Assembly: GCA_022778785.1 (NCBI GenBank)
Contig: JALFSO010000005.1
Location: 1 to 36,354, forward strand
Reading direction: 5' to 3'
Length of the DNA: 36,354 bases
From: Dysosmobacter sp.
GTDB taxonomy: Bacteria > Bacillota > Clostridia > Oscillospirales > Oscillospiraceae
Below, one piece after another: positions 23,690 through 32,147 of the stretch; position 1 is the stretch's first letter; every line of letters starts with the position of its first letter. A program made the position numbers and the translations under genes. The notes below the pieces were generated by a model. It was not told the DNA's origin. It did not search any database and worked only from the letters and a program-made list of their open reading frames with translations.

Positions 23690-24484
23690 TTATTTCTCCA
23701 CGGCCTGGACGCACCAGCGGTACTCCCGCTGGTCACGGACGCAGGTATACAGGGTGAGCATATTCTCCGTGGAGGAGGCGAGGGCGCTGCGGTCTGTCTC
23801 AGACACCTTGGACACAGAGATCACCTTGTAGGTGCGGGTACCCAGCTTGGTGGTCAGGGTGATAGTATCACCCACCTCCAGCGTATGGATCTGACCGAAG
23901 TAGGCGTTGACGCCCCGGTTGTGGGCCGCCAAGGCCACATTTCCATCCCAGATGGAAGTTTCCTCAAAGTGGCCCGCGCCCTTTTTCAGCGTGGAACTTC
24001 CGGTACCCTCATAGATCTTGACGGTCAGGTCGATGGCCGGGATCTTCAGGGTGCCAAGATGCCCGCCGCTGTAGTAGAGGTCGTCCGTCACCTCGGTGTA
24101 GCCCGTGGAGGTGACTGTGCCGGAAGAAGTGCCGGGCATCGTGCTGCCGGGGACCACCACAGGAGAGCCGGTCCCGTTGATTACCGTACCAGTGGCGGCC
24201 ATACCGCTGGGGGCCAGGTTGGGCGTCAGGTAAGTTCCCGTCCCCTTGGTGTCCGCACTGGGGCTGCCGAAGGCAGGCGGGATGAGGGCGGCGTTCTTGC
24301 TGACATCCTCATTCTTCCTGGCCCCGCCGTCCACCGTATGCACCACTTCGACAGAGGTGGGCGTGCCATAGTCCGGGCCGTCCGGCGCGTCGATGGTATA
24401 TTCCAGCGGCTCCGCCGCGCTGGCGCCCACCGTGAGGGAGGCGGTCAGGCACAGGAGCAGGACAGCCGTTCTCAGCTTTTTCAT
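23690..24484 (-). CDS. Secreted sortase-family transpeptidase (264 aa)
   Basis: A signal peptide (1-23) is followed by a linker of about 110 residues rich in Gly, Ser, Thr and Pro, then a sortase domain from about 135. Catalytic residues are visible: H188 in ALAAHNRG, C248 in TLYTCVRD and R256 in EYRWCV. The TLYTC motif and compact core resemble class D-type sortases, though the class call is by eye. Sortases cut LPxTG and join the Thr to an amine on the wall or a pilin. The clear client is the adhesin encoded just downstream, which ends LPRTGY. The start overlaps the upstream stop (ATGA), so it is co-translated with the membrane-anchored protein. Confidence 0.92.
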   Translation of the reverse strand: MKKLRTAVLLLCLTASLTVGASAAEPLEYTIDAPDGPDYGTPTSVEVVHTVDGGARKNEDVSKNAALIPPAFGSPSADTKGTGTYLTPNLAPSGMAATGTVINGTGSPVVVPGSTMPGTSSGTVTSTGYTEVTDDLYYSGGHLGTLKIPAIDLTVKIYEGTGSSTLKKGAGHFEETSIWDGNVALAAHNRGVNAYFGQIHTLEVGDTITLTTKLGTRTYKVISVSKVSETDRSALASSTENMLTLYTCVRDQREYRWCVQAVEK

Positions 24485-25395
24485 TCAGCGTCACCTCCGC
24501 TTTCATCAGACTCACGGCGGCGTTTGAGGAACAGGGCGATGCCGACGCCGCCGCCAGCCGCCGCGACAACGCCCAGCGGGACCAGCACATAGGCCCAGTT
24601 GAACTGCTTCGGAGCTTCCAATACATCGGGCAGTTCCACGGCAGGCTCCACCGGGACGATGGCAGTCCCCTCAAAGATGGCCACATACCGGGTCTTGTTC
24701 AGGGCGATGCGGCTGACGGTGCCGGTGTAGTCGGCGGTAACGGTGTAGCCCTTCACATAGCTGCTGGTGGCGCTGCCCGTATAGGTGGCGACAGCGGTAA
24801 AGCGGTCCCCCAGGGCATAGCCGTCCGTGCTGGCGGTGTTGTCCGTCTGCCAGTCGATGCTCTGGAGCGTCAGGGTGCGGCCATTGTCCTCAATGGTCTT
24901 GGGGATGTACTGGGTGTCCTGTCCGGCCAGGTTGGGATAGCTCCGGGTGGCCTGGACTTCCTTTGTGGAACTGCCGTACCCGGCCACCTCCACCTGCACG
25001 GTATCCAGCTGGAGCGTCAGGGTCCCTGTCAGGCCATCATCGGTGATGAACTCCCGTTCCTGGGGCAGCAGGGCCAGCACCGAGGCCATGTCCTTGCTCT
25101 TGCTTTCCAGGGACACCGTCTCCGTGTGCTGCCGCTCCTCATATTCGGGGAGCTCCTGCTTGAGCAGGTCCGTCAGGGTGTAACGGAACCCGTCCTGCTC
25201 GAAGTCCGACCGGGGGATGCCCGCGGGATCGTCCGTGGGAGACAGGTCATAGATCTTCCTAATCTCACCCCCATCCTCGCTGCGGGTGATGGAGGTGGGA
25301 TAGCACACCGCCACCGTTTCCGCGGCGGCAGCCTGGACGGGAAGGGCCATGGCCAGCGTCAGCGCCATGGCGCAAAGGGCAAATACTCGTTTCAT
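24481..25395 (-). CDS. Exported single-pass membrane protein of the surface cassette (304 aa)
   Basis: A signal peptide (KRVFALCAMALTLAMALPVQ then AAAA) and a beta-rich extracellular region of about 240 residues precede a C-terminal membrane helix (YVLVPLGVVAAAGGGVGIAL) and the charged tail KRRRESDESGGDAE. It is thus a type I membrane protein with nearly all its mass outside. No enzyme motif is seen. Its stop overlaps the sortase start, which suggests a partner of the sortase or a docking protein for the adhesin (inference). The start ATG 25395 follows SpoVG by 15 bases. Confidence 0.85.
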   Translation of the reverse strand: MKRVFALCAMALTLAMALPVQAAAAETVAVCYPTSITRSEDGGEIRKIYDLSPTDDPAGIPRSDFEQDGFRYTLTDLLKQELPEYEERQHTETVSLESKSKDMASVLALLPQEREFITDDGLTGTLTLQLDTVQVEVAGYGSSTKEVQATRSYPNLAGQDTQYIPKTIEDNGRTLTLQSIDWQTDNTASTDGYALGDRFTAVATYTGSATSSYVKGYTVTADYTGTVSRIALNKTRYVAIFEGTAIVPVEPAVELPDVLEAPKQFNWAYVLVPLGVVAAAGGGVGIALFLKRRRESDESGGDAE

Positions 25396-25410
25396 GGGGT
25401 CTTCCTCCTC

Positions 25411-25794
25411 TTACATCGTCATGCCCATGTCCTGGGCGGGGGTAGCCTGCGCGGTCTGCTGCCGCTGGGGGAGCTGGGTCAGGGCCTGCTGGTAGGCGTC
25501 CAGCACCGCCTGATGGAACTGCTGGTGGAACTCCTGGGTGCAAGGGAAACAGATATCCCTGTACTCACCGCCTGACTTGTAGCTGGGCATGGAGACGAAG
25601 GGCCCTTTCTCGCTGTCTATCACCTTCACGCCCCGGATGGCGAAGCAGCCGTTGAGATTGACCGAGGCGTTGGCCAGGACCGGGCCGTCCGTGCGCAGGG
25701 TGTTGATCTTCACATCCACCTTCATGGGGAGCTGCTCCCGCTGGGCAGGCTGGCCCTGCGCGGAAACAGGGGCGGGTGCGCTTGCTTTTTTCAT
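25411..25794 (-). CDS. SpoVG-family protein with Met-rich tail (127 aa)
   Basis: A 23-residue Pro/Gln-rich N-terminal extension precedes a SpoVG domain (MKVDVKINTLRTDGPVLANA; NGCFAIRGVKVIDSEKGPFV; YRDICFPCTQEF). SpoVG proteins bind nucleic acid and act as broad post-transcriptional or septation regulators in Firmicutes; mobile elements often carry extended versions. The C-terminus is Gln-rich and ends AQDMGMTM, another Met tail. That tail is not explained by the ribosome site of the next gene, because the two do not overlap. ATG 25794 has AGGAGG 8 bases upstream. It stands at the head of the surface cassette and might regulate it. Confidence 0.88.
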   Translation of the reverse strand: MKKASAPAPVSAQGQPAQREQLPMKVDVKINTLRTDGPVLANASVNLNGCFAIRGVKVIDSEKGPFVSMPSYKSGGEYRDICFPCTQEFHQQFHQAVLDAYQQALTQLPQRQQTAQATPAQDMGMTM

Positions 25795-25821
25795 GCTGGG
25801 TTCCTCCTCATCATATAGAAT

Positions 25822-26175
25822 TCAACGCGGATAAGCCGCCATGGGAACGGGGCGGTCATGGATGTGCAGAACCGAGACACAGGCGCTGGCGGCTTCCGCT
25901 GCCGCCCTGACCTCCCTCCAGAGTGGAAACGCCCGGTAGTCCGATGCCAGCACATCCATTCCCGCTTTTTCGTCCTGCGGAGGGATATGCCGCACCAGCT
26001 CCAGCACATGAACGCCGTCTGTCAGGCCAAAGGCTTTGACCCCGGAATCCGGCAAGGAGCGGTAGTGCTCCAATGCGTCGGCCAGGGATAAGAACCGGGA
26101 CAGCCGCCAGCCGGTCACGCCTCTGGGGTCGCGGCCCAGCCGGAGATCGTCGATGGTATAATAGGAACACCTCAT
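25822..26175 (-). CDS. Conserved small ICE protein, unknown function (117 aa)
   Basis: The protein starts MRCSYYTIDDLRLGRDPRGV. It contains LADALEHYRSLPDSGVKAFG, then a conserved-looking HVLELVRHIP and SDYRAFPLWREVRAAAEAAS. It is soluble with no known motif. The arrangement resembles small proteins that recur in clostridial elements near SpoVG and Dam genes, but I cannot name the family. An AAGGGTGA ribosome site precedes ATG 26175. Confidence 0.78.
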   Translation of the reverse strand: MRCSYYTIDDLRLGRDPRGVTGWRLSRFLSLADALEHYRSLPDSGVKAFGLTDGVHVLELVRHIPPQDEKAGMDVLASDYRAFPLWREVRAAAEAASACVSVLHIHDRPVPMAAYPR

Positions 26176-26187
26176 TTTTTGTCACCC

Positions 26188-26691
26188 TTACCCGCCATAG
26201 ACGGTATCCCCCACGATCAGCCGCTCCTCCAGCTCCCCGACACAGATTCCGGTCGCTCTGAACATTTCCAGCACCTCCTCGGGCACATCCCGCAGGTCAT
26301 GGTCATAGTCCGCCTCGGAGATGGTCACCGTGTGCTCCTCATCGTCTACCCAGGCGCACAGCTTGGCGTCCGCGGGGATACCGGCTTCCTCCCGCAGGTA
26401 CTCCGGCAGGCCGATCTCGTCCTCATCCCGCGTCTCAAAGGGGCATTCCCCCTCGCAGCCGTCACAGGGGCCGCAGACCTTTGCCAGATGGGTGTGCAGT
26501 TCCACGGCCATCTGCTGGAGGGACTGGGCGGCGCGGAGCAGTTCCATAGCGGTCATCCGGCCCTTCAGCGCCACCAGCGCGTTCTCAGCCGTGTGGAGCT
26601 CCACCTTTTCTCCCGCCTCAAAGCCGCAGAGGTTCAGGGCCGCTCTGGGGATGTGGAGGCCCTTGTCAGTAGGTTCCTTCAAAAATTTCAT
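26188..26691 (-). CDS. AbrB/SpoVT-like N-domain protein with a four-cysteine cluster (167 aa)
   Basis: The start, MKFLKEPTDKGLHIPRAALN, followed by GFEAGEKVELHTAENALVAL, has the swapped-hairpin pattern of AbrB/MazE-type DNA binders. A helix follows, then a cysteine cluster CGPCDGCEGEC (C73, C76, C79, C83) that could bind zinc or an iron-sulfur cluster. An acidic C-terminal half of unknown family (ISEADYDHDLRDVPEEVLEM) completes it. ATG 26691 is preferred, since AGGAGG lies 9 bases ahead of it but only 3 ahead of ATG 26697. It overlaps the Dam gene by 26 bases. It is probably a regulator (inference). Confidence 0.83.
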   Translation of the reverse strand: MKFLKEPTDKGLHIPRAALNLCGFEAGEKVELHTAENALVALKGRMTAMELLRAAQSLQQMAVELHTHLAKVCGPCDGCEGECPFETRDEDEIGLPEYLREEAGIPADAKLCAWVDDEEHTVTISEADYDHDLRDVPEEVLEMFRATGICVGELEERLIVGDTVYGG

Positions 26692-27532
26692 CGTCATCTT
26701 CCTCCTTTTCATAGTCAAACAGGTTTAACTGGACCGAGGCCCGCTCACGCTCATGCATATCGTAGTTGGCAATGAGCAGCTCGGAAAATTGACAGTTGGG
26801 ATCGTACCGCTGCCGGATATTGTTCAGCCGGGTCACCGGCTCGATCCGGATGCCGGGCGCGTCGTACAGCTCCCGGATGAATTCGTCATCGTTGTAGGAC
26901 AGCAGGAACTTCCCCTGCATGGACAGCAGCGTGTCCCGCAGGCGGATGTGGTCTTTCTCTGTAAAGCCGTCCTCTCCAATGTTCTGGTAATACCCCTCCG
27001 TGGCGTGGTAGGGCGGGTCGCAGTAGAACAGGCTCACAGGCCGGTCATACTGGCGGACGAGCTTTTCAAAGTCTTTGTTCTCCACCACCACTCTGGCAAG
27101 CCGCCGGTGGGCCTGCTCGATCAGCGGGAAGTTGGCCCGCATATCGTGGGGCTGGCTGCCATAGCTGGTGAGGGCCGAGGCGTAGCTGTACCGGATGATC
27201 TGATAGAACAAGGCCGCTTTCCGCACGGCGTCCATGGGACTGTCGCGGGCGAGGGCGGTCCTGGCCCGCTCAAAGTCCTCACGGGAATTGAGGACATACC
27301 GCAGGGCGGCGATCAGCTCCTCCGGCTTGTCCCGGACGCAGCGGTACAGATTGACGAGCAGGCTGTTGAAATCGTTGTAGACCTCAAAATCGTTGCCGGG
27401 ATCTTTATGGAACAGCACCCAGCCGCCACCGCCGAACACCTCGATGTACCGCTCATAGTAGATGGGGAACCGCCGCACCACCTCCTCCCGCAGCGCCTTC
27501 TTGCCGCCCACCCAGCTCATGAAGCTGTTCAC
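26666..27532 (-). CDS. Dam-type adenine-N6 DNA methyltransferase (288 aa)
   Basis: Motifs are in the alpha-class (Dam) order. SWVGGKKALREEV precedes VFGGGGWVLF (SAM-binding FxGxG, about 32-40), and FYCDPPYHATEGYY holds the catalytic DPPY at 172-175. SYNDDEFIRELYD and NCQFSELLIANY near the end also fit the family. It methylates adenine in DNA and, in a conjugative element, most likely guards against restriction; the target sequence cannot be read from the protein. GTG 27532 is chosen because GGGAGG lies 9 bases upstream and it overlaps the preceding stop (GTGA); ATG 27520 lacks a ribosome site. The frame open to 27781 is a shadow. It ends in a very acidic stretch (EKEEDDDEIFEG). Confidence 0.94.
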   Translation of the reverse strand: MNSFMSWVGGKKALREEVVRRFPIYYERYIEVFGGGGWVLFHKDPGNDFEVYNDFNSLLVNLYRCVRDKPEELIAALRYVLNSREDFERARTALARDSPMDAVRKAALFYQIIRYSYASALTSYGSQPHDMRANFPLIEQAHRRLARVVVENKDFEKLVRQYDRPVSLFYCDPPYHATEGYYQNIGEDGFTEKDHIRLRDTLLSMQGKFLLSYNDDEFIRELYDAPGIRIEPVTRLNNIRQRYDPNCQFSELLIANYDMHERERASVQLNLFDYEKEEDDDEIFEGTY

Positions 27533-27861
27533 GGGCCGCCGCCTCCCTCCAGTGGGAGCCTGGTCTGGGCAGTGTCGAACCGCTCCAGCGACCGGGACAG
27601 GCCCCGGATCGCCGCGGCGATGCCGCTGATGCGGTGGGTCATGTGGGCGATGGTGGCCCGCACCTCCTGCTCCGTGGCGGCGTAGAAGTAGCCGTTTCCG
27701 TTGCTGGCAATGGGGACGCCCTGCCGCCGCAGGCCGTTCACCGCGTCCCGCAGGTCCTTGCCCCGGACGCCGAAGGCACACTCCAGCTCCCAGCTGGTGG
27801 CGGCGTTAGCGGCGCCCAGGTGATACCGTTCCAGGTACTCCGCCAGCCGTTCTTTCTCCAT
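27529..27861 (-). CDS. Small protein with winged-helix-like N-terminus (110 aa)
   Basis: The sequence ERLAEYLERYHLGAANAATS, then WELECAFGVRGKDLRDAVNG and LRRQGVPIASNGNGYFYAAT reads as helix, helix, helix and wing, as in small DNA-binding proteins of mobile elements. A second helical region (HMTHRISGIAAAIRGLSRSL) may mediate self-association. Function is inferred from pattern only. ATG 27861 has GGAG 5 bases upstream, and the open frame to 27945 is not used. The stop overlaps the Dam start, so the two are coupled. It is the first gene after a strong terminator and therefore probably begins a transcription unit. Confidence 0.82.
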   Translation of the reverse strand: MEKERLAEYLERYHLGAANAATSWELECAFGVRGKDLRDAVNGLRRQGVPIASNGNGYFYAATEQEVRATIAHMTHRISGIAAAIRGLSRSLERFDTAQTRLPLEGGGGP

Positions 27862-27901
27862 TTGCGCTCCTTTCCGGGGCCATTTTCCCGAAAAAGGGCG
27901 C

Positions 27902-27943
27902 AAAAAAAGAAGGGGCCGTTGTCCCTTTCGGAAAAACGGCCCC
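27902..27943 (-). terminator. Intrinsic terminator closing the antirestriction gene cluster
   Basis: GGGGCCGTT (27912-27920) pairs with AACGGCCCC (27935-27943), and TTCTTTTTTT follows on the minus strand. It lies 14 bases after the stop of the 27957-28976 gene and is among the strongest terminators in the window. Confidence 0.9.
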
Positions 27944-27956
27944 AATTCTCGATTTT

Positions 27957-28976
27957 TTACTGCTGTTCCATCGTCATCCCCGCCTCCTCCGGGGCGCTGC
28001 GCTCATAGATAAACTCCCGGCTGTTCCGGGTGATGTAGGCGCTTTCAGCGGCGGTCAGCACATAGCCCGCTTCCTCCAGCAGATCCGCCGCGTACCCCTC
28101 CAGATCGATGCAGCCGGAGGAGAGCAGTTCCTCAGCCACCCCCGCCTCCAGCAGCTTTCGCCTGCCAAATTCCTTCAGGCTGTCACAGGGGATCCACTCA
28201 TAGCAGTGGAGATTCTGGATGATGTCCAGGGCAAAGCGCAGGTCATGGCAGTTCTCAAATTCCAGGGCAGCGGCAAACCTCTCCAGAAAGCGGGGCGTTC
28301 CCTGGCCCTGTTCCTCCAGCGCATAGCCCAGGTCGCTGCCGTCGTTGACCAGCTCCAGAGCGTCTGCATATTGCTCCATCAGGTCCCCCAACTGGGGCCG
28401 GCCGCACCGGGCGTCCATCAGGACACAGTCCTCCAGACTTCGGACATTCAGCTCGTCCAGGGCCAGGGCCACCTCGTCCGGCTGGCCGCTTACGGCGGAG
28501 TGATCCGGCAGGCGCAGCCATACCCCCTCCGGTATTGTGGGGGAGGCCAGCTTCACCTTGACGCTCCAGCCGTCATCCTCCGGAATGAGCCCCTGGCCGG
28601 TGTAGCGGAGAGGGACGGGGCCGGACGGATAGGCCACATAGCAGCTCCCGATGAACAGGCCGGGGTGTCGGTCCTCATACATCATGCCGATCCGTTCCAG
28701 ATCCGCGTAGTACATAGTGCGTTCCGGCAGATGGGCTTCGTGCCGGAGATAAAAGCTCCCCAGCTGTGCGTAGCTTCCCGCGGGAAAGCACACCCCATAG
28801 TCCTCCATGGAGAGCAGCTGATTGATGGCCTCCGCCATGGATTCCGGTCGCGCGCTGATGACAATGGCGCTGACAATGTGCTTTTCCTTCTTGCTCAATG
28901 TGGACAACCGCTCCGCCAGCCAGTCCCGTTCCTGTTCTGTTCCCGGAAGTATCATCAGTTCCTCAAATTCCCACAT
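27957..28976 (-). CDS. Antirestriction (ArdA-like) family protein with GMTM tail (339 aa)
   Basis: The first 180 residues are unlike the neighbours (ERDWLAERLSTLSKKEKHIV; LLSMEDYGVCFPAGSYAQLG). The rest resembles the ArdA-type module of its neighbours: SLEDCVLMDARCGRPQLGDL, HDLRFALDIIQNLHCYEWIP and DLLEEAGYVLTAAESAYITR. ArdA proteins are acidic DNA mimics that block type I restriction enzymes; this acidic protein would fit, although the assignment is by similarity in pattern. It ends EEAGMTMEQQ just before a terminator. Its ATG overlaps the stop of the previous gene by one base (TAATG), with GGAG 8 bases upstream. Confidence 0.8.
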   Translation of the reverse strand: MWEFEELMILPGTEQERDWLAERLSTLSKKEKHIVSAIVISARPESMAEAINQLLSMEDYGVCFPAGSYAQLGSFYLRHEAHLPERTMYYADLERIGMMYEDRHPGLFIGSCYVAYPSGPVPLRYTGQGLIPEDDGWSVKVKLASPTIPEGVWLRLPDHSAVSGQPDEVALALDELNVRSLEDCVLMDARCGRPQLGDLMEQYADALELVNDGSDLGYALEEQGQGTPRFLERFAAALEFENCHDLRFALDIIQNLHCYEWIPCDSLKEFGRRKLLEAGVAEELLSSGCIDLEGYAADLLEEAGYVLTAAESAYITRNSREFIYERSAPEEAGMTMEQQ

Positions 28977-30121
28977 TACATCATCTCCATTCCGCCCCGC
29001 TGGGGCTGTTCTGCCATGACCTGGCCGTCCCGCCTCTCTACCAGGCCGTACTCAGTCACTGTACTGCCGTACTTCTGGAGCAGAGCCTCCCCATACCGCC
29101 AAAGGGTCACATGGGGGAGCAGAAGCTCCGCCGCTTCGTCACCAAGGATGATCCGAAGTTCATTCTCCGCCACCTCCGGCATGGTGCGCACATCCGGCTC
29201 CACCATATATTCGTCCAGCTGTCCGGCCAGCCGGGACGCCTCATTGATATCTGAGGGATCCTCTGCTATGAGGATTGCTTTGTACTTTGTCAGTTCCTCC
29301 GGTCCAAGCCGCGCCAGATGCTGCGCCAGCCGGTTGACATGGGTGATGCTGACGGCCTCGTCCACCAGATCCTTCAGGGCGGGTGCCGCGCAGTCCAGAC
29401 AGCGGAATCGGATATTCTGCCACGCTTCCGCTCCAATGGACTTTAGCTTGTTATCAATCATCAGGTGTGACGCTGGCAGCGGCAGCGAAACATTGTGTTC
29501 GCCATTTGTCAGTTCCATCAGAACCGCATAGTCCGGCCTGCGGAGGCGGAGGTCAAGGGTATCATAGACCTGCTCCAAGTCTGAGTCCTGCGTCACATAA
29601 CCATGGCTGGTGAATACGCCGCCCTCATCCATGCGGGCCTTTCTGCCCAGCATTTCAAAATCCAGCATTTGAAACACGCTGTCAGGGATGGCGTCAAGCT
29701 CCGGCATAAAACCGTTTTCCGCATAAAACCTGCCGAGCTGGGAGTCGTTCTGCACCTCACTCAGCACATGGCAGCAGTCCGTGCTGTAGGCCAGGTCGAT
29801 GATCGTGGATATCTGGATCGGACCATACTTTTTGGAGACCTCCACCTGGAACAGCCCCTCGAACGCGGCTTTCTGCCGTTCATCCAGCCGCGCCAGCCTG
29901 TCTGCCAGTGCATTGAGCTGAAATAGATCGCATTCATCCGTCAGATGAATATGGAGATACGGAAAGTCGTTATACTCGAGGATATCCCAGTCCGGCTTGC
30001 CGTCCATGGGCATTTGCAGCCGCTCCAGCGCGTCCAGCAGTTCATAGGGGGCGGCGGGAAGCTCCAGTTCGCAGTAACAGCCGTTGCCTCCAGACAGTTC
30101 TACCCGAAACACCTTATTCAA
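28976..30121 (-). CDS. Antirestriction protein, ArdA-like (381 aa)
   Basis: The sequence NKVFRVELSGGNGCYCELEL, then LPAAPYELLDALERLQM, and AFEGLFQVEVSKKYGPIQIS, IIDLAYSTDCCHVLSEVQND, GRKARMDEGGVFTSHGYVTQ is the pattern annotated as ArdA in clostridial elements. These proteins mimic DNA and bind restriction-modification enzymes in the cytoplasm. A second, partly repeated domain follows (NRLAQHLARLGPEELTKYKA; LRIILGDEAAELLLPHVTLW). It ends PQRGGMEMM. The start is TTG 30121, supported by AGGAGG 8 bases upstream; it overlaps the previous stop by 8 bases. It is translationally linked to both neighbours. Confidence 0.88.
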   Translation of the reverse strand: MNKVFRVELSGGNGCYCELELPAAPYELLDALERLQMPMDGKPDWDILEYNDFPYLHIHLTDECDLFQLNALADRLARLDERQKAAFEGLFQVEVSKKYGPIQISTIIDLAYSTDCCHVLSEVQNDSQLGRFYAENGFMPELDAIPDSVFQMLDFEMLGRKARMDEGGVFTSHGYVTQDSDLEQVYDTLDLRLRRPDYAVLMELTNGEHNVSLPLPASHLMIDNKLKSIGAEAWQNIRFRCLDCAAPALKDLVDEAVSITHVNRLAQHLARLGPEELTKYKAILIAEDPSDINEASRLAGQLDEYMVEPDVRTMPEVAENELRIILGDEAAELLLPHVTLWRYGEALLQKYGSTVTEYGLVERRDGQVMAEQPQRGGMEMM

Positions 30122-31100
30122 GCGTCAACCCTCCTGTCTTCGGCTGAAAATCTTCCAGATACTTGGCAGGGTCAGCACCGGGACATCCCCAGCCGCACAT
30201 ACTGCCCACCTCCATGGCCTTGCGCTGCCACATGGTCACGCCAAGCTGCTCATTGAGCTGGTCCGCCAGCTCCACATTCCGTTCCTTGTCACCGGTGTCC
30301 CAGTCGGAGGGGTAGTAACCGGTCTCGCCCCGCTTGATGCAGATCAATTCGCCGGTGGTCAGGATGGTGGAGAAGCACAGCTCCGGCAATCCCTCCGCAA
30401 TTTTAGGACTGAACCGCTCCTCCTCGGTCTGGATGCTCCAGTTGTTCCAATTCCAGAGATGGACATACAACTCACCGCCATCTGCCTCGATCTCCCGCTG
30501 CTCAAAGCCCTCACCCCAGCCGTCTGAAGCCTGTCCGGAGACATACTCCTTGAGCGTGTCCAGTTCTTCCGGGGTGAGGGTGCCGACCACCCGACACTCC
30601 GCCACGCCCCAAAGCTGGCCGTTCCGCTCCTCAGCAGTGAATACCACAGACCTGACCTTGTCATCCACACTGTCATTTTTGCCGTACCAGTGCATGATCC
30701 CGCGCTCGGTTTCCTCCGGCATCCGGTTCTTCACCAATGCGGCAAGGATATCCCCTTCATAGGTCCGCAGCTCCCTGCCGTCCAACGGAGTACCTTCCTC
30801 CTCCATATCGCCCCATTCGTTCCGCTCATAGAGGTCAGCGGTCAGGGGCATATAGAGTTTCATGGTGGTGGGTTCGGGCGGCAGGACGGTAAAGCTGTCC
30901 TCACCAATGACCAGCGACAATGTTCTTCCGTTGTCCCACCTCATGTGGAAGTGGCCGGCGTCGTCGATGAAGTCCAGCGTTCCCATGGCTCCAGAAGAAA
31001 TTGGATCTGGATCGGTTTTCATCTCTCTGAGCTTGATTCGGCTGCCCGCGGGGTACTGCTCCCGCAGGAAAGCCAGCCACTCTTTCGGAATACTGTTCAT
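30114..31100 (-). CDS. DUF4314-like domain protein (328 aa)
   Basis: The N-terminal part (GSRIKLREMKTDPDPISSGA; GTLDFIDDAGHFHMRWDNGR; TLSLVIGEDSFTVL) has the small beta-barrel pattern of DUF4314 domains found on mobile elements. The next 240 residues are mixed, with a tryptophan-rich stretch (YVHLWNWNNWSIQTEEERFS) and a late Cys pair (MCGWGCPGADP), and are of unknown family. It ends GGLTLE. Its ATG overlaps the previous stop (ATGA), with a GGGGGG ribosome site inside the upstream reading frame. It probably belongs to the same defence-evasion operon; its function is unknown. Confidence 0.82.
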   Translation of the reverse strand: MNSIPKEWLAFLREQYPAGSRIKLREMKTDPDPISSGAMGTLDFIDDAGHFHMRWDNGRTLSLVIGEDSFTVLPPEPTTMKLYMPLTADLYERNEWGDMEEEGTPLDGRELRTYEGDILAALVKNRMPEETERGIMHWYGKNDSVDDKVRSVVFTAEERNGQLWGVAECRVVGTLTPEELDTLKEYVSGQASDGWGEGFEQREIEADGGELYVHLWNWNNWSIQTEEERFSPKIAEGLPELCFSTILTTGELICIKRGETGYYPSDWDTGDKERNVELADQLNEQLGVTMWQRKAMEVGSMCGWGCPGADPAKYLEDFQPKTGGLTLE

Positions 31101-32116
31101 GACAATCCCCCCATCGTCATGCCCTCATCGGGCGTATTTTGATAGTCCTCCAACAGGCGGGGGTTTTCCTCGCCGTAGAGGTCGTACAGGATATCGTCCA
31201 CCTGCTTGCGGACTGTGGGGTCATCGGTCAGCGTTTCATACCGGAAGCCGGTGGCCGGATGGTCTGGCAGCTCCTCCCGGATGCACTGGAGATATGCCTC
31301 CGCATCCGTGTACTCCACCTGTTCGCCGCTGGCAAAGGTCACCCGCCCCACCACCGGCTTATCTGTCATATTCTGTCTCTGGACACGGAGGTCAAAGGCG
31401 GTCAGATAGGCTTGATACTCACCGGCTACGGGGTTGCACCGCAGGCAGTAGCGATAGTTCTCTGTCTCCACGATATAACCGTAGTTCTGTACCCAGCCGC
31501 CGCTGATCTCTCCGCCATGGCCCCGGCAGTAGCCAGCCATGGCGGAGAAGTTCTTCAGGACGTTATTTCGCAGCTCATCCACCACATCCTGCAATTCGGA
31601 CTTGAATTCCGGGGAGTTCAGCTCCTCCGGGCCTCTCGGCCACCAGGTGTGCCAGAACTCCGTGCCGCTCCGTCCGAAATCCATGCGGACATAGCCGACG
31701 CAGCCGAATTTCGCATCTTCCTCCGGACTCATGGCGTAGAAAAAGCCCGCTTCCTCGGGTGAAGCGGGCCGAATGGCAAATGTTTGATTGTGAAAGGGAT
31801 ATTCCAGGCTGTTGTTCCGGCAGTAGTCTCGCAGTGTCATGGTCTCTCCAAGCAGGAGGAACTGCCTGTTCACTCTGCGGGATATTGTGTCGGCCCGTTT
31901 CAGGGGAACGGGGGAAAGGACAGAGCCAATGGGATTTATACGGGCGCGGTCTGACAGTGCGATGGGCTTTTTGGCATTGCGGACGCTGCCTCTCAGTTCG
32001 TAGTAATACCAGCCTTCCGGGACATCCTCCCGCGGGATACGCTGGGGAGTGAACAGTACCGGCCTGCCGAACAATATGGCTGATCGCAGGGGATCGGTTT
32101 TGATATTGATACTCAT
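31097..32116 (-). CDS. LPD28-like domain protein with GMTM tail (339 aa)
   Basis: The N-terminal 90 residues (AILFGRPVLFTPQRIPREDV, PEGWYYYELRGSV, then INPIGSVLSPVPLKR) resemble the LPD28 domain, one of the large-polyvalent-protein-associated modules of phages and conjugative elements. The rest is unknown and includes WHTWWPRGPEELNSPEFKSE and YRYCLRCNPVAGEYQAYLTA. It ends DEGMTMGGLS, and part of that tail (GGLS) coincides with the ribosome site of the next gene. ATG 32116 has GGAGG 6 bases upstream. A promoter candidate lies just ahead, so this may be the first gene of the 32.1-28.0 kb unit. Confidence 0.82.
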   Translation of the reverse strand: MSINIKTDPLRSAILFGRPVLFTPQRIPREDVPEGWYYYELRGSVRNAKKPIALSDRARINPIGSVLSPVPLKRADTISRRVNRQFLLLGETMTLRDYCRNNSLEYPFHNQTFAIRPASPEEAGFFYAMSPEEDAKFGCVGYVRMDFGRSGTEFWHTWWPRGPEELNSPEFKSELQDVVDELRNNVLKNFSAMAGYCRGHGGEISGGWVQNYGYIVETENYRYCLRCNPVAGEYQAYLTAFDLRVQRQNMTDKPVVGRVTFASGEQVEYTDAEAYLQCIREELPDHPATGFRYETLTDDPTVRKQVDDILYDLYGEENPRLLEDYQNTPDEGMTMGGLS

Positions 32117-32147
32117 AGCGTGCCTCCTTCGCTTTTTGGTAACGGGA

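Noticed and set aside
23657-23690. Possible hairpin ACAAGCC/GGCTTGT after the sortase gene as a terminator
   Set aside because: The arms are almost contiguous, leaving too small a loop, and no T-run follows on the minus strand.
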